A stretch of 64,000 nucleotides of DNA, taken from positions 1 to 64,000 of the forward strand of contig NZ_JBQKGW010000003.1 in NCBI RefSeq assembly GCF_052118625.1, read 5' to 3'. Under the pieces are notes generated by a model. The model had not been told where the DNA came from and made no database searches. It saw only the letters and a program-made list of their open reading frames with translations. Shown here piece by piece: positions 36,078 through 44,931 of this stretch; the stretch's first letter is position 1, and each line of letters begins with the position of its first letter. The DNA is from Porcincola sp945869225 (GTDB lineage: Bacteria > Bacillota > Clostridia > Lachnospirales > Lachnospiraceae). The translations under genes were made by a program, and so were the position numbers.

Positions 36078-37105
36078 TGAGATTCTTAACGATCGGGGAA
36101 GTCATGCTGAGACTAAAGACGCCGGGGTTTGAGAGGTTTCTTCAGTCGCCATGCTTTGAAGCAACTTTTGGCGGAGGCGAGGCCAATGTTGCAGTGTCAC
36201 TTGCAAACTATGGAGAAGATGTGCGGTTTTTCACTGTTCTTCCAGAAAATCCAATTGCAGATGCATGCTTAAGACAGCTGAAGGGTTTCGGGGTTGATAC
36301 TAGTAGGATCATACGCGGTAGAGGAAGGATGGGGATATATTATCTGGCTTCAGGGAGGAATCAGCTTCCCTCAAAAGTGATTTATGACAGAACTCATTCT
36401 TCGATAGCTGAAGTAAACCCGGAAAGTGTGAACTGGGATTTAGTATTTGACGGTATCAGCTGGTTTCATATTAGTGGGATTACTCCGGCTATTTCAGAAA
36501 ACGCACGGCAACTTTCCATGCAGAGTGTCAAACAAGCAAAACAGAGGGGAATTACTGTTTCTTGTGATCTGAATTTTAGAAAGAAGCTCTGGAATTATGG
36601 GAAGAGTGCTTCTGATGTTATGAGCGAGCTTGCAGAATACGTAGATGTTGCAATAGCGAATGAAGAGGATATTCAAAAATCATTAGGGATTACATCATCA
36701 GATATTGATGAGATTACGGAAAGGCTTGATAACAACATCTATAAAGTTCTAGGGGACAAGGTTTTGGCACGTTATCCTGGAATGAAGCTGGTTGCAATAA
36801 CTTTACGTGAGAGCCACAGTGCAGATTGGAACGATTGGTCTGCATGCTTGAATGACAGAGACCATTTTTATACCTCAAAAAAATATGAGATTCGGAATAT
36901 ATACGATCGTGTAGGTGGCGGGGATAGCTTTGCAGGCGGACTTCTTTATGGATTAAACCATTATAGGGACAAGCAGGAGGCTTTGGAATTTGCAACTGCA
37001 GCTTCCTGTTTGAAACACAGTATTATGGGAGATTTTAACCGTGTTGAGGTGGCCGATGTTGAGAATCTGATGAACGGAGATGGGACAGGTCGAGTTCAGA
37101 GGTAA
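36077..37105 (+). CDS. PfkB-family sugar kinase (2-keto-3-deoxygluconate kinase-like)
   Basis: The 342-residue ribokinase-fold protein has FGGGEANVAVSLANYGEDV near the N-terminus and DRVGGGDSFAGGLLYGL near the C-terminus (PfkB signature 2, with the catalytic Asp and anion hole). The GGGEAN version is typical of KdgK-like kinases. In catabolic operons KDG kinase pairs with an aldolase; here it follows an aldolase inside a polysaccharide locus, so it may phosphorylate a keto-deoxy sugar as a biosynthetic intermediate. The start overlaps the previous stop. Confidence 0.85.
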   Translation: MRFLTIGEVMLRLKTPGFERFLQSPCFEATFGGGEANVAVSLANYGEDVRFFTVLPENPIADACLRQLKGFGVDTSRIIRGRGRMGIYYLASGRNQLPSKVIYDRTHSSIAEVNPESVNWDLVFDGISWFHISGITPAISENARQLSMQSVKQAKQRGITVSCDLNFRKKLWNYGKSASDVMSELAEYVDVAIANEEDIQKSLGITSSDIDEITERLDNNIYKVLGDKVLARYPGMKLVAITLRESHSADWNDWSACLNDRDHFYTSKKYEIRNIYDRVGGGDSFAGGLLYGLNHYRDKQEALEFATAASCLKHSIMGDFNRVEVADVENLMNGDGTGRVQR

Positions 37106-37122
37106 GTAATAAAGGAATGTGG

Positions 37123-38085
37123 ATGGAAGTGGATAGGGAAATTCTTAGTGCAGTTATCACCGGTCCGACTGGAGCGCTAGGAAGTGCACTGTGCGCAGAA
37201 TTAGCAAATAACAATGTCGAAGTATATGCAGTATGCAGACCAGGTAGTAGTCGGATAAAAAACATTAAAACTGATAAGCGCGTACATCTGATAGAGTTGG
37301 ATATATCAGAATTGAATAGATTGCCATCTATTTTACATGCTGAGGATGCACATATTAACCAAGTTGATGCATTTTTCCATTTCGCATGGACGAATACCAT
37401 AGGTTCAGGCAGAAATGATATGGACGCTCAGATAGCCAATATTGGGAAGACAATCGAGGCAGTACGCATAGCGAATGATCTCGGGTGCAAGGTGTTCCTT
37501 GGAGCAGGGAGCCAAGCGGAGTACGGAAGGCATGATACACCATTGAAGCCAGAAACTCCTTGTTTTCCAGACAATGGATATGGAATGGCAAAGCTCTGTG
37601 CCGGGGAGATGAGCAGAGTTGAATGCCAGAAGTATGGGATTGATCACATCTGGATGAGAATTCTGAGTATATATGGACCCGGGGACAGCGAAAAGACACT
37701 TGTCAGTACTGTAATACAAAAGCTGAGAAGAAAAGAGCATGTATCACTTACAGCGGGAGAACAGATCTGGGATTATCTATATTCAGGTGACGCAGCTCGA
37801 GCATTTCGATTGGCAGCTGAACATGGGAGAAGTGGTGCAATATACCCCCTCGGGAGTGGAAATGGAATGCCATTAAAGAAATATATCAATACGATTGGAG
37901 AGATATTTCATGCGAATGGCATATTTGGATTTGGCGAAATTCCCTATTCAGATAAACAAGTAAAGTATCTGGTGGCGGATACCAAGAGCTTAAGCAATGA
38001 TACCGGATGGACACCGAAAGTCCGATTTAAAAACGGGATAGAAAAGATTCTTGAAGATTTAACAAAGAGTGATAATGCATATTAA
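37123..38085 (+). CDS. NAD-dependent epimerase/dehydratase (extended SDR)
   Basis: The roughly 320-residue protein has VITGPTGALGSALCAEL (NAD-binding), FLGAGSQAEYG (Ser/Thr position) and NGYGMAKLCAGEMSR (catalytic Tyr/Lys). It likely reduces or epimerises a nucleotide sugar. Its place after the rfbFGH/ThDP group suggests it finishes that sugar, in the way YerF-type or Tyv/Abe-type reductases act, but the substrate is not shown. The ATG at 37123 is preferred over 37117, which sits against AAAGGA. This is the last gene before the glf fragment. Confidence 0.82.
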   Translation: MEVDREILSAVITGPTGALGSALCAELANNNVEVYAVCRPGSSRIKNIKTDKRVHLIELDISELNRLPSILHAEDAHINQVDAFFHFAWTNTIGSGRNDMDAQIANIGKTIEAVRIANDLGCKVFLGAGSQAEYGRHDTPLKPETPCFPDNGYGMAKLCAGEMSRVECQKYGIDHIWMRILSIYGPGDSEKTLVSTVIQKLRRKEHVSLTAGEQIWDYLYSGDAARAFRLAAEHGRSGAIYPLGSGNGMPLKKYINTIGEIFHANGIFGFGEIPYSDKQVKYLVADTKSLSNDTGWTPKVRFKNGIEKILEDLTKSDNAY

Positions 38086-38110
38086 ACTCATTCCATAAAA
38101 GTGAGGTCTT

Positions 38111-38560
38111 TTGAGTAAAGTGGTCTTCACAGGACCGATTGATGCATATTATGACTATCGTCTTGGAACGTTGGAATACCGAAGCGTTCGCTTTGAGACG
38201 GAACTTCTTCATACTCCGAATTTCCAGGGAAATGCAGCGGTTAATTACACGGACAGGGAGACCCCTTGGACAAGAATCATTGAACATAAGTGGTTTGAGT
38301 TTGGAAAGGATTCGGAGGGGAATGACCTTCCGAAGACAGTAATCTCTCGCGAGTACTCTTCTGAGTGGAAGCCGGGCGACGAGCCGTACTATCCGGTCAA
38401 TGATAAGAAGAATGAAGCACTTTATAAACGGTACCGGGAATTAGCTGACGGGGAAAGCAAGGTGTTGTTTGGCGGAAGGCTTGGCGAGTACCGGTATTAT
38501 GATATGGATAAAGTTATTGCATCGTCACTGCAGTTCAGCAGGAAAGTGCTTGCTGAGTGA
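38111..38560 (+). pseudogene. glf: C-terminal fragment of UDP-galactopyranose mutase
   Basis: The 149-residue open frame corresponds to the last third of Glf: VVFTGPIDAYYDYRLGTLEY, WTRIIEHKWFEFGKD, ISREYSSEWKPGDEPYYPV, FGGRLGEYRYYDMD. The FAD-binding N-terminus and most active-site residues are absent, so it cannot be a mutase. Homology to the complete glf begins at about 38117; the first about 190 bases are almost identical to 26567-26757, after which the two diverge clearly, the fragment being GC-richer. It is best read as the left-behind 3' end of the resident glf after a recombination event that inserted the module on its left. The TTG start and any expression are doubtful. Confidence 0.88.
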
Positions 38561-38609
38561 GTATTCGGCGGGATGATCTGACTGGGGAATCAGGAATGGA
38601 GGATGAAGC

Positions 38610-39494
38610 ATGAAAGGTATTATTCTGGCTGCCGGCAAGGGAACCCGGCTGTATCCGATTACACTTCCGATCTGCAAGCCGCTGCTGCCGGTATATGATA
38701 AGCCGATGATTTATTACCCGCTATCGGTTTTAATGCAGGCAGGAATCCGGGATATTCTGGTGATTGTTCCTCCGGATGACAGCCAGCCTTTTATAGATCT
38801 TCTTGGGGATGGTTCTCATCTGGGACTCCGTATTGAATATAAGGAGCAGAAGGTTCAGCGCGGCATTGCGGATGCATTTCTGATCGGAGCGGACTTTATC
38901 GGGGATGATTCCGTATGTCTGGCACTGGGAGACAATATTTTTTACGGACCAGTGTTCAACCGGAAGCTGAAGGCGGCAGCACGGCTGGACAATGGGAAAG
39001 GAGCATCCATCTTTGGGTACTATGTGCCGGATCCGAGGGCATTTGGTGTTGTAGAGTTTGACCAGGATGGGAAGGCGATGTCGATTGAGGAGAAACCGAA
39101 GCATCCGAAGTCCAACTATATCGTTCCAGGACTGTACTTTTACGATAACAGGGTTGTAGAGATTGCCAGACAGGTGAAGCCGTCTGCCAGAGGAGAACTG
39201 GAGATCACTTCTGTTAATAATGCTTATCTTAAGCAGGGCGAGCTGAACGTTGTGACGCTTGGTGACGAGTACTCCTGGTTTGATGCCGGGACGGCAGACA
39301 GTCTTTACGATGCGGCCGGAGAGATCCGGAAGGCACAGAGAAGCGGGAAGATGATTGGCTGTATTGAGGAAGTGGCGCTGAAGAAGCGCTGGATTACGAT
39401 CGACAATCTTTTGGAACAGGCCAGGGCTCTTGAAAAGACACAGTACGGACAATACCTGTTCGGGATTGCCGCGGAGCAGGAAGATGCAGAGTGA
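38610..39494 (+). CDS. rfbA: Glucose-1-phosphate thymidylyltransferase
   Basis: The 294-residue protein has GIILAAGKGTRLYPIT, CKPLLPVYDKPMIYYPL, ALGDNIFYGP (metal Asp) and VEFDQDGKAMSIEEKP, the RmlA signature set. It makes dTDP-glucose, the precursor of dTDP-rhamnose and other deoxysugars. RmlB, RmlC and RmlD are not in this window, so they should be encoded elsewhere. GGAGGA precedes the ATG. Base composition returns here to the GC-rich style, marking the right edge of the imported region. Confidence 0.93.
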   Translation: MKGIILAAGKGTRLYPITLPICKPLLPVYDKPMIYYPLSVLMQAGIRDILVIVPPDDSQPFIDLLGDGSHLGLRIEYKEQKVQRGIADAFLIGADFIGDDSVCLALGDNIFYGPVFNRKLKAAARLDNGKGASIFGYYVPDPRAFGVVEFDQDGKAMSIEEKPKHPKSNYIVPGLYFYDNRVVEIARQVKPSARGELEITSVNNAYLKQGELNVVTLGDEYSWFDAGTADSLYDAAGEIRKAQRSGKMIGCIEEVALKKRWITIDNLLEQARALEKTQYGQYLFGIAAEQEDAE

Positions 39495-41484
39495 GCTGAT
39501 AATTCTGACGCAGTATCTGATGATTGTCGGTATGGCTGCCGGCTTTTATTCTTTATTAACGGTCAGTTCCGGGGAGGGAATGCTCCTCGGAACCGTTCTT
39601 GTGACGCTGATCATGTATGCTGGCGGGCTGCTGAAAAACTTCCCGGCAGCTGTTTTTGTGTGCATAGCAGTCGGGTGTACGGGATGGCTGATATTCTTCC
39701 TGCAGCAATGGAAGCAGCTTAGAATGCCATGTTATAACAGCAAGGTAAATCGAAGTGACTTGGATTGTCATGAGCCAGCGCGAGTCAGATCGGTACAGCT
39801 CCCTTTTCTTTCGGTTGAGCTGCTTTTTCTGACGCTTTTGTTTACTGGGTCGATGTTCCTTTTCCACAATGATTTTGTGCAAAAAATAGATGACTTTCAT
39901 CAGTGGGCAGCGGCAGTGAAGTATATGCTGGAGAGGGGACATCTTCCGCAGGCACAGGACTTCATCGGGACAACATCGATGCCGATGTTTACCAGTGTCT
40001 TCCATTTATACTTTCAGATGCTTGCCGGGTATAATGAAGGGCACATGTATGTATCCTCCTTTTTTCTGAATGCGGTTGCCTTGCTGCTGCCGCTCTGCAG
40101 GGTAGGATGGCGGAAATTGAAGCCAGCATTTGTCTATGCTTTTACGGTCTATATTGGATTATATACATTCTACTTGCATGCGTATAAAAGCTTATACGTG
40201 GATCTTCCGGTTGCGGCGTGGGCAGCGGCGATTTGTATCTGGGTGTCGCAGACGATTCGAGAACGGTATCCGCACAGAAGAAGAAATTCGCTGCTGCTGT
40301 TGCTTTCGGGGTTCTTTATGACGATTGTAATCAAGCAGGGGATTGGCGTACTTCTCGCGGGATTTGACCTTATGTATGTGGTTGCTGACCTTGTATTTTA
40401 CTATGGCAGACAGGAGACCAGAAACTGGATTCGGCGAAACAGAAAATGGATTCTGGCTGGCGGATTGTCCGTACTGGCAGTCGCTATCGTTGTTTTATTA
40501 AGTGCCGGGAAGACCTTTATCCCGTTGTCAGGAGGAGGTATACAGGAGGCTCTCTGGGTACAGGGGGAAAAGGCGAAGCTGACGCTTCGTATGCTTTTCA
40601 TGAATCTTTTCAGCAAGACACTGAACTCTCGTGCAAGGCTGCATGTGAGAGCGCTCCCGACTGTTCTAATATTTGCAGGAATCCTGTTTGCACTTTCATA
40701 TACAAGGAAAGATAAAGAACGCAGGCAGTACAGAGGACTGGGCCTTTTTGTACTGATTACATTTATTTTATATATAGGTGCGCTATACATAGTGTATGTT
40801 TCGACATTTTCTTACGAAGAGAGTGTGAAGAACGCAGCGGTGCATCGGTATTTCTCTGTTATTATACTGTATGAGTTTTTTATCTTGATGGCTGCGGTGT
40901 ATGGACTTTTTTATGAAAAGATGACGGAAAGTCCAATCATCGTCCGAATGGGGATATGTGCAGTGCTGGTGTGCAGTGTGAATGGCAAATTCATCAGTGA
41001 TGTTTCACACTATCATTTCTGGGAGACAAGTGGTTACCGCACCATAAAAACAGTTAAGATGGAGCTGGCTGAGATCGAAAAGATCGTGCCGGACGATGAG
41101 AAGGTATATCAGCTCGTTCAAAATTATTCTCTTGAGAAAATGAATGAATTCCCAATGTGTGTGCCGTTGTATTACCGGGAAAATATGCTCAGCAATTATA
41201 TCAAGGAGCCGTGGAAGTTCAATGAGAATGGCAGTCTGAGACTACTGTCTCAGACAGATATACGGATTGAAGCGTTTCCGGGAATACTGACACAGGGTGA
41301 TTACCGTTATGTCTGGATTTATGGTGTAGATGATTATTTGGAGGAAGAACTGCCTCATGTTTTGGATGTCGAGGGCGAAGACAGAAAAAATGAAGTGACA
41401 GAGGGCTTATACCTGTGTATTCGTGACGAACGTGGGAATGTAACAGGCTTGAAATGGATTGATTCCTTACAGGAAGATTCATAA
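39484..41484 (+). CDS. Large polytopic membrane protein, possible GT-C glycosyltransferase
   Basis: The roughly 666-residue protein has 12 or more membrane helices and a soluble C-terminal domain of about 150 residues. The sequence NDFVQKIDDFHQWAAAV lies in the first large external loop and carries an acidic pair, as in GT-C transferases. I do not recognise a defined family. The ATG at 39484 overlaps the end of rfbA (ATGCAGAGTGA), so it is co-translated. It may act on the polymer outside the cell or on a lipid-linked precursor. Confidence 0.75.
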   Translation: MQSELIILTQYLMIVGMAAGFYSLLTVSSGEGMLLGTVLVTLIMYAGGLLKNFPAAVFVCIAVGCTGWLIFFLQQWKQLRMPCYNSKVNRSDLDCHEPARVRSVQLPFLSVELLFLTLLFTGSMFLFHNDFVQKIDDFHQWAAAVKYMLERGHLPQAQDFIGTTSMPMFTSVFHLYFQMLAGYNEGHMYVSSFFLNAVALLLPLCRVGWRKLKPAFVYAFTVYIGLYTFYLHAYKSLYVDLPVAAWAAAICIWVSQTIRERYPHRRRNSLLLLLSGFFMTIVIKQGIGVLLAGFDLMYVVADLVFYYGRQETRNWIRRNRKWILAGGLSVLAVAIVVLLSAGKTFIPLSGGGIQEALWVQGEKAKLTLRMLFMNLFSKTLNSRARLHVRALPTVLIFAGILFALSYTRKDKERRQYRGLGLFVLITFILYIGALYIVYVSTFSYEESVKNAAVHRYFSVIILYEFFILMAAVYGLFYEKMTESPIIVRMGICAVLVCSVNGKFISDVSHYHFWETSGYRTIKTVKMELAEIEKIVPDDEKVYQLVQNYSLEKMNEFPMCVPLYYRENMLSNYIKEPWKFNENGSLRLLSQTDIRIEAFPGILTQGDYRYVWIYGVDDYLEEELPHVLDVEGEDRKNEVTEGLYLCIRDERGNVTGLKWIDSLQEDS

Positions 41485-41515
41485 CAATTATAATAAAAAA
41501 AGAGGGGAAATTTCT

Positions 41516-42964
41516 GTGGGAGTAGAATTTCAACTGAAGCAGCAGGCCAAGATGTTTTCTCAGAATGTGTATCTGCCGGCGGTGTATGACCTTCACCGCT
41601 GCTGCAGGGTGGAGCAGAATCTGATTGTCTTTGCGGATGCCCACCATGACGGCAGGCCGGAGGCGATGGAGCTGCTTTACCGGAGACTGAAGCAGAGCCG
41701 TGTTCAGCCGGCTTATCATATCGCAGAGATGTACCTGGATTTTGGCCGGGCATCGAAGGCGGAGGTCATGGAATATTCGACGCGGTTCATGAAGCTGTAC
41801 GTCAGAGCTTCGGTGGTCGTTGTCTGCGACAATTTCCTGCCGGTCGCGTCCTGCCGGAAGAAGCGGGAAACGATGGTTGTTCAGCTGTGGCATGCCTGCG
41901 GATGCTATAAGAAATTCGGGTATGACGCGAAGGATGATATTCCGGAGGGGTATCATGGAGATGTATACCGGAACCTGAGCCTGGTTACCGTCAGCGCGGA
42001 GGCGGCGGTGGAGCCATTTTCATCCGCGATGCACCGGACACATGGGGAGGTGCAGGCGCTTGGTGTCAGCCGGACGGATCTGTACTTTTCGAGGAAGTGG
42101 AGATACAGGTGTATGGAAGCGTTCCGGGAACTGTACCCGGATGTCTACGAGGAGACAGGCGCCGGAGACGGCAGAGAGGAAGGAGCCGGAGATGGCAGTG
42201 ATGCAGGTGCCGGAAGCGGCAGGCAGGCAGGCGCCGGAAGTGTCAGGGAGACAGGTACCGGAAGTGCCAAGGGGTCAGGCAGCCTGAGAAAACGCCGGAA
42301 AGTTGTGCTCTGGGCGCCGACATTTCGCGGGAACGCGGGGCAGCCGGGGCTTCTGGATCTGGACACGGAGAAGCTTCAGAGGCAGCTCGGGAAGGAGTAT
42401 CTTGTCCTGACGCGGGTGCATCCGCATATGAAGGAGGCGCGGAAGGCGGTGAAGAATCACTGCCCGATCCCAACGGAGCAGCTTTATCCGGTTGTGGATG
42501 TGCTGATCGCGGATTACTCGTCTCTGATCTATGAATACCTGCTGGCGGCGCAGATTCAAAATCAGCAGGATCCGCATGGAAGTCTGGGCCTGCATGGCAG
42601 TGTGGGGCTGCATGGCGGTCTGGTGCTGTATACTCCGGATCTGGATACCTACATGGCGCAGCGCGGAACCTACATGGATATCCATGAAATTCCGGGAGAG
42701 ATTGTGAAGGATGCCGACAGGCTGGCCGATGCGGTCAGGCGGGCCGCAGGAGAGGACAGTCCGGGATTGCGCACCGGCGAGAGCAAAGCGGATGACGGGG
42801 GACAGGCAGCAGGCTGGATAGCGGACCAGGCAAAGAAGAGGAATGCATTCCTGAAGCGGTACCTGGCTGCCTGCGACGGACAGGCGACCGCACGTATTGC
42901 AGAGAAGATCAGGGTGCACTGCTTCGGGGGAGACGGAGGGACTTCCGGAGCCACAGATGTGTAA
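41516..42964 (+). CDS. CDP-glycerol glycerophosphotransferase-family protein with two repeat insertions
   Basis: The roughly 482-residue TagB/TagF-like enzyme has VVQLWHACGCYKKFGYDAKD (family motif), VSAEAAVEPFSSAM, LGVSRTDLYF, VLWAPTFRG and IADYSSLIYEYLL. It would transfer a polyol-phosphate from a CDP-polyol to a wall polymer. Two in-frame tandem arrays interrupt it: an 8-residue unit repeated about five times (42155-42274, of the type AGAGSGRQ) and a 6-residue unit repeated three times (42572-42625, LHGSVG type). Both are Gly-rich and lie between conserved blocks. A GTG start with GAGGGG upstream fits best. Confidence 0.82.
   Translation: MGVEFQLKQQAKMFSQNVYLPAVYDLHRCCRVEQNLIVFADAHHDGRPEAMELLYRRLKQSRVQPAYHIAEMYLDFGRASKAEVMEYSTRFMKLYVRASVVVVCDNFLPVASCRKKRETMVVQLWHACGCYKKFGYDAKDDIPEGYHGDVYRNLSLVTVSAEAAVEPFSSAMHRTHGEVQALGVSRTDLYFSRKWRYRCMEAFRELYPDVYEETGAGDGREEGAGDGSDAGAGSGRQAGAGSVRETGTGSAKGSGSLRKRRKVVLWAPTFRGNAGQPGLLDLDTEKLQRQLGKEYLVLTRVHPHMKEARKAVKNHCPIPTEQLYPVVDVLIADYSSLIYEYLLAAQIQNQQDPHGSLGLHGSVGLHGGLVLYTPDLDTYMAQRGTYMDIHEIPGEIVKDADRLADAVRRAAGEDSPGLRTGESKADDGGQAAGWIADQAKKRNAFLKRYLAACDGQATARIAEKIRVHCFGGDGGTSGATDV
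42155..42274 (+). repeat. 24-bp in-frame tandem repeat
   Basis: Five 24-bp units encode TGAGDGRE, EGAGDGSD, AGAGSGRQ, AGAGSVRE and TGTGSAKG, inserted between the LGVSRTDLYF and VLWAPTFRG blocks of the glycerophosphotransferase. Confidence 0.8.
42572..42625 (+). repeat. 18-bp in-frame tandem repeat
   Basis: Three 18-bp units, two of them starting CTGCATGGC, encode (P/L)HG(S/G)(L/V)(G/V). They follow the ADYSSLIYEYLL motif of the same glycerophosphotransferase. Confidence 0.75.
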
Positions 42965-43060
42965 CATTGCCCGATTTTTCACTTTGTGGTATGGTGGACA
43001 TCTGTGGTATACACTTTCGTGATGGATAGTGTGTCGGTTTTTCATGAAATGAGGAAATAT

Positions 43061-43777
43061 ATGAACGTTGCGCTGATTATCGCGGGTGGCTCCGGCCATC
43101 GCATGGGGCAGGATATTCCGAAGCAGTTTATCAATGTGTATGACAAGCCGGTGCTGATCTATACGCTGGAGGGATTCCAGCGGCATCCGCTGATCGATGC
43201 GATCGAGCTGGTCTGCATCGACGGATGGCACGATGTGGTCTGGGCGTATGCAAAGCAGTTCGGTATCGACAAGCTGAAGTGGATTGTGCCGGGCGGGAAT
43301 TCCGGGCAGGAATCGATCCGGAACGGTGTCTACGGGCTGGAAGACAAGTGCGGAGAGGATGATATTGTCATCATCCACGATGGCATCCGTCCGCTGGTGG
43401 ATGCTTCCGTGCTCTCGGATGTGATTGAGACGTGCCGGAAGTATGGAAATGGCGTTACCTCCATGCCCTACAACGAGCAGATTTTTGTCAAGGATGACGA
43501 GATCTCAACGGTTAAGTATATCCCGCGTGAGACGCTGAGACGGGTACAGACACCGCAGGCGTACAAGTTCGGGAAGCTGGACTGGGCATATCACAAGGCA
43601 TTCGCGGAGGGAATCGGGATCAAAGGGTCCTCATATACGAACACCATGATGGTGGAACTGGGAGAGCGGCTGTACTTTGCGGCGGGTTCCGACAAGAACA
43701 TCAAGCTGACCACGAAGGACGATCTGGAGATGTTCAAGGCGTATCTGAAGATGGATAAGGACAACTGGCTGAAGTAA
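43061..43777 (+). CDS. IspD/TarI-family cytidylyltransferase
   Basis: The roughly 238-residue enzyme has VALIIAGGSGHRMGQDIPKQF (CTP-binding), IHDGIRPLVD and RVQTPQAYKF, shared by IspD (methylerythritol-4-phosphate) and TarI (ribitol-5-phosphate). Position among four glycerophosphotransferase-type genes and before an SDR favours a CDP-polyol for a teichoic-acid-like polymer rather than isoprenoid synthesis, but the fold alone does not decide. The ATG at 43061 is chosen because the conserved fold starts there; GAGGA lies upstream. Confidence 0.85.
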   Translation: MNVALIIAGGSGHRMGQDIPKQFINVYDKPVLIYTLEGFQRHPLIDAIELVCIDGWHDVVWAYAKQFGIDKLKWIVPGGNSGQESIRNGVYGLEDKCGEDDIVIIHDGIRPLVDASVLSDVIETCRKYGNGVTSMPYNEQIFVKDDEISTVKYIPRETLRRVQTPQAYKFGKLDWAYHKAFAEGIGIKGSSYTNTMMVELGERLYFAAGSDKNIKLTTKDDLEMFKAYLKMDKDNWLK

Positions 43778-43786
43778 GGGTATTTG

Positions 43787-44869
43787 ATGATGAGACTTCT
43801 GGAGAGTGAACTGTTTCAGCAGGATCTGAGCGGCGTGGCGGCGCTGGCTCTCCCGTGGGAGAAGCTCCGGGGTGCATCCTTCATGATCTCGGGTGCAACC
43901 GGGATGATCGGGAGTACGCTGATCCATGTGCTGATGAAGAAGAACCGGGAGGATGGCCTGGGCTGCCATCTCTTCGCTCTGGGGAGAAATGTACAAAAAG
44001 GAAAGTCCAGATTCGAGGAGTACTGGAGCGATCCGCTGTTTACGTTTATCCAGTGTGATATTGATGACGTGGAGAATCTGAGGGAATCACTTCGGGCAGC
44101 GGGGCTGAGTCATGTGGACTATATCTTTCACGCGGCTTCGAATACGCATCCGGTGGCATACGCGACGGATCCGATCGGGACGGTCGTGACGAATATCATC
44201 GGCTTGAACAATCTTCTGGATTTTGCGGCGAAGGCAGGAGCAAGGCGGTTTGCTTTTGCCTCCTCCAATGAAATCTATGGGGAAAACCGGGGCGACGTAG
44301 AACTGTTTGACGAGAAGTACTGCGGCTACATCGACTGCAATACGATGCGTGCTGGCTATCCGGAGAGCAAGCGGGCGGGCGAGGCGCTCTGCCAGGCTTA
44401 TATCCGGCAGAAGGGGCTGGATGTTGTGGTTCCGAGGTTCACCAGATCGTTCGGACCGTCCATGCTGATGAGCGACACGAAGGCTATCTCCCAGTTCATC
44501 CGGAAGGGTGTGGAGCGGGAAGACATCGTGCTCAAGAGTGCGGGAACCCAGAATTATTCCTACACCTATGTCTGTGATGCGGTTTCCGGCCTTCTGACCG
44601 TTCTGCTTCTGGGAGACTGCGGGGAAGCCTACAACATCGCGGCGCGCAGCTGTGATATCACCCTGAAGGATCTGGCAGCGCTCATTGCGAAGGAAGCAGG
44701 CACGAAGGTGGTCTTTGAGATTCCGGATCAGTTGGAAGCGGCCGGATATTCGAAGGCAACGAAGGCGCTTCTTGACAGCAGGAAGCTGGAAAGCCTGGGA
44801 TGGAACGCACAGTTTGACATGGAGACTGGGCTGCGGCATACGGTGGAGATCCTCAGGGAAGTGCAGTAA
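43787..44869 (+). CDS. NAD-dependent epimerase/dehydratase (extended SDR)
   Basis: The roughly 360-residue protein has FMISGATGMIGSTLIHVL, FHAASNTHPVAY, FASSNEIYGEN and RAGYPESKRAGEALCQ with catalytic Tyr/Lys. It is a nucleotide-sugar epimerase/dehydratase type and starts nine bases after the cytidylyltransferase, so the two probably make or modify one activated precursor. TarI partners are usually a zinc alcohol dehydrogenase (TarJ) or a short SDR, so this arrangement is not the textbook ribitol pair. Two consecutive ATG codons; 43787 has the better spacing from AAGGG. Confidence 0.85.
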   Translation: MMRLLESELFQQDLSGVAALALPWEKLRGASFMISGATGMIGSTLIHVLMKKNREDGLGCHLFALGRNVQKGKSRFEEYWSDPLFTFIQCDIDDVENLRESLRAAGLSHVDYIFHAASNTHPVAYATDPIGTVVTNIIGLNNLLDFAAKAGARRFAFASSNEIYGENRGDVELFDEKYCGYIDCNTMRAGYPESKRAGEALCQAYIRQKGLDVVVPRFTRSFGPSMLMSDTKAISQFIRKGVEREDIVLKSAGTQNYSYTYVCDAVSGLLTVLLLGDCGEAYNIAARSCDITLKDLAALIAKEAGTKVVFEIPDQLEAAGYSKATKALLDSRKLESLGWNAQFDMETGLRHTVEILREVQ

Positions 44870-44931
44870 AGACTCATGGGCAGACAGACCGGGCTTCTGT
44901 CTGGTAAATCATACGGGGAAACAGGACGTAT

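Noticed and set aside
42275..43378. 367-codon minus-strand frame across the glycerophosphotransferase and cytidylyltransferase
   Set aside because: It spans two well-supported plus-strand genes and has no recognisable domain.
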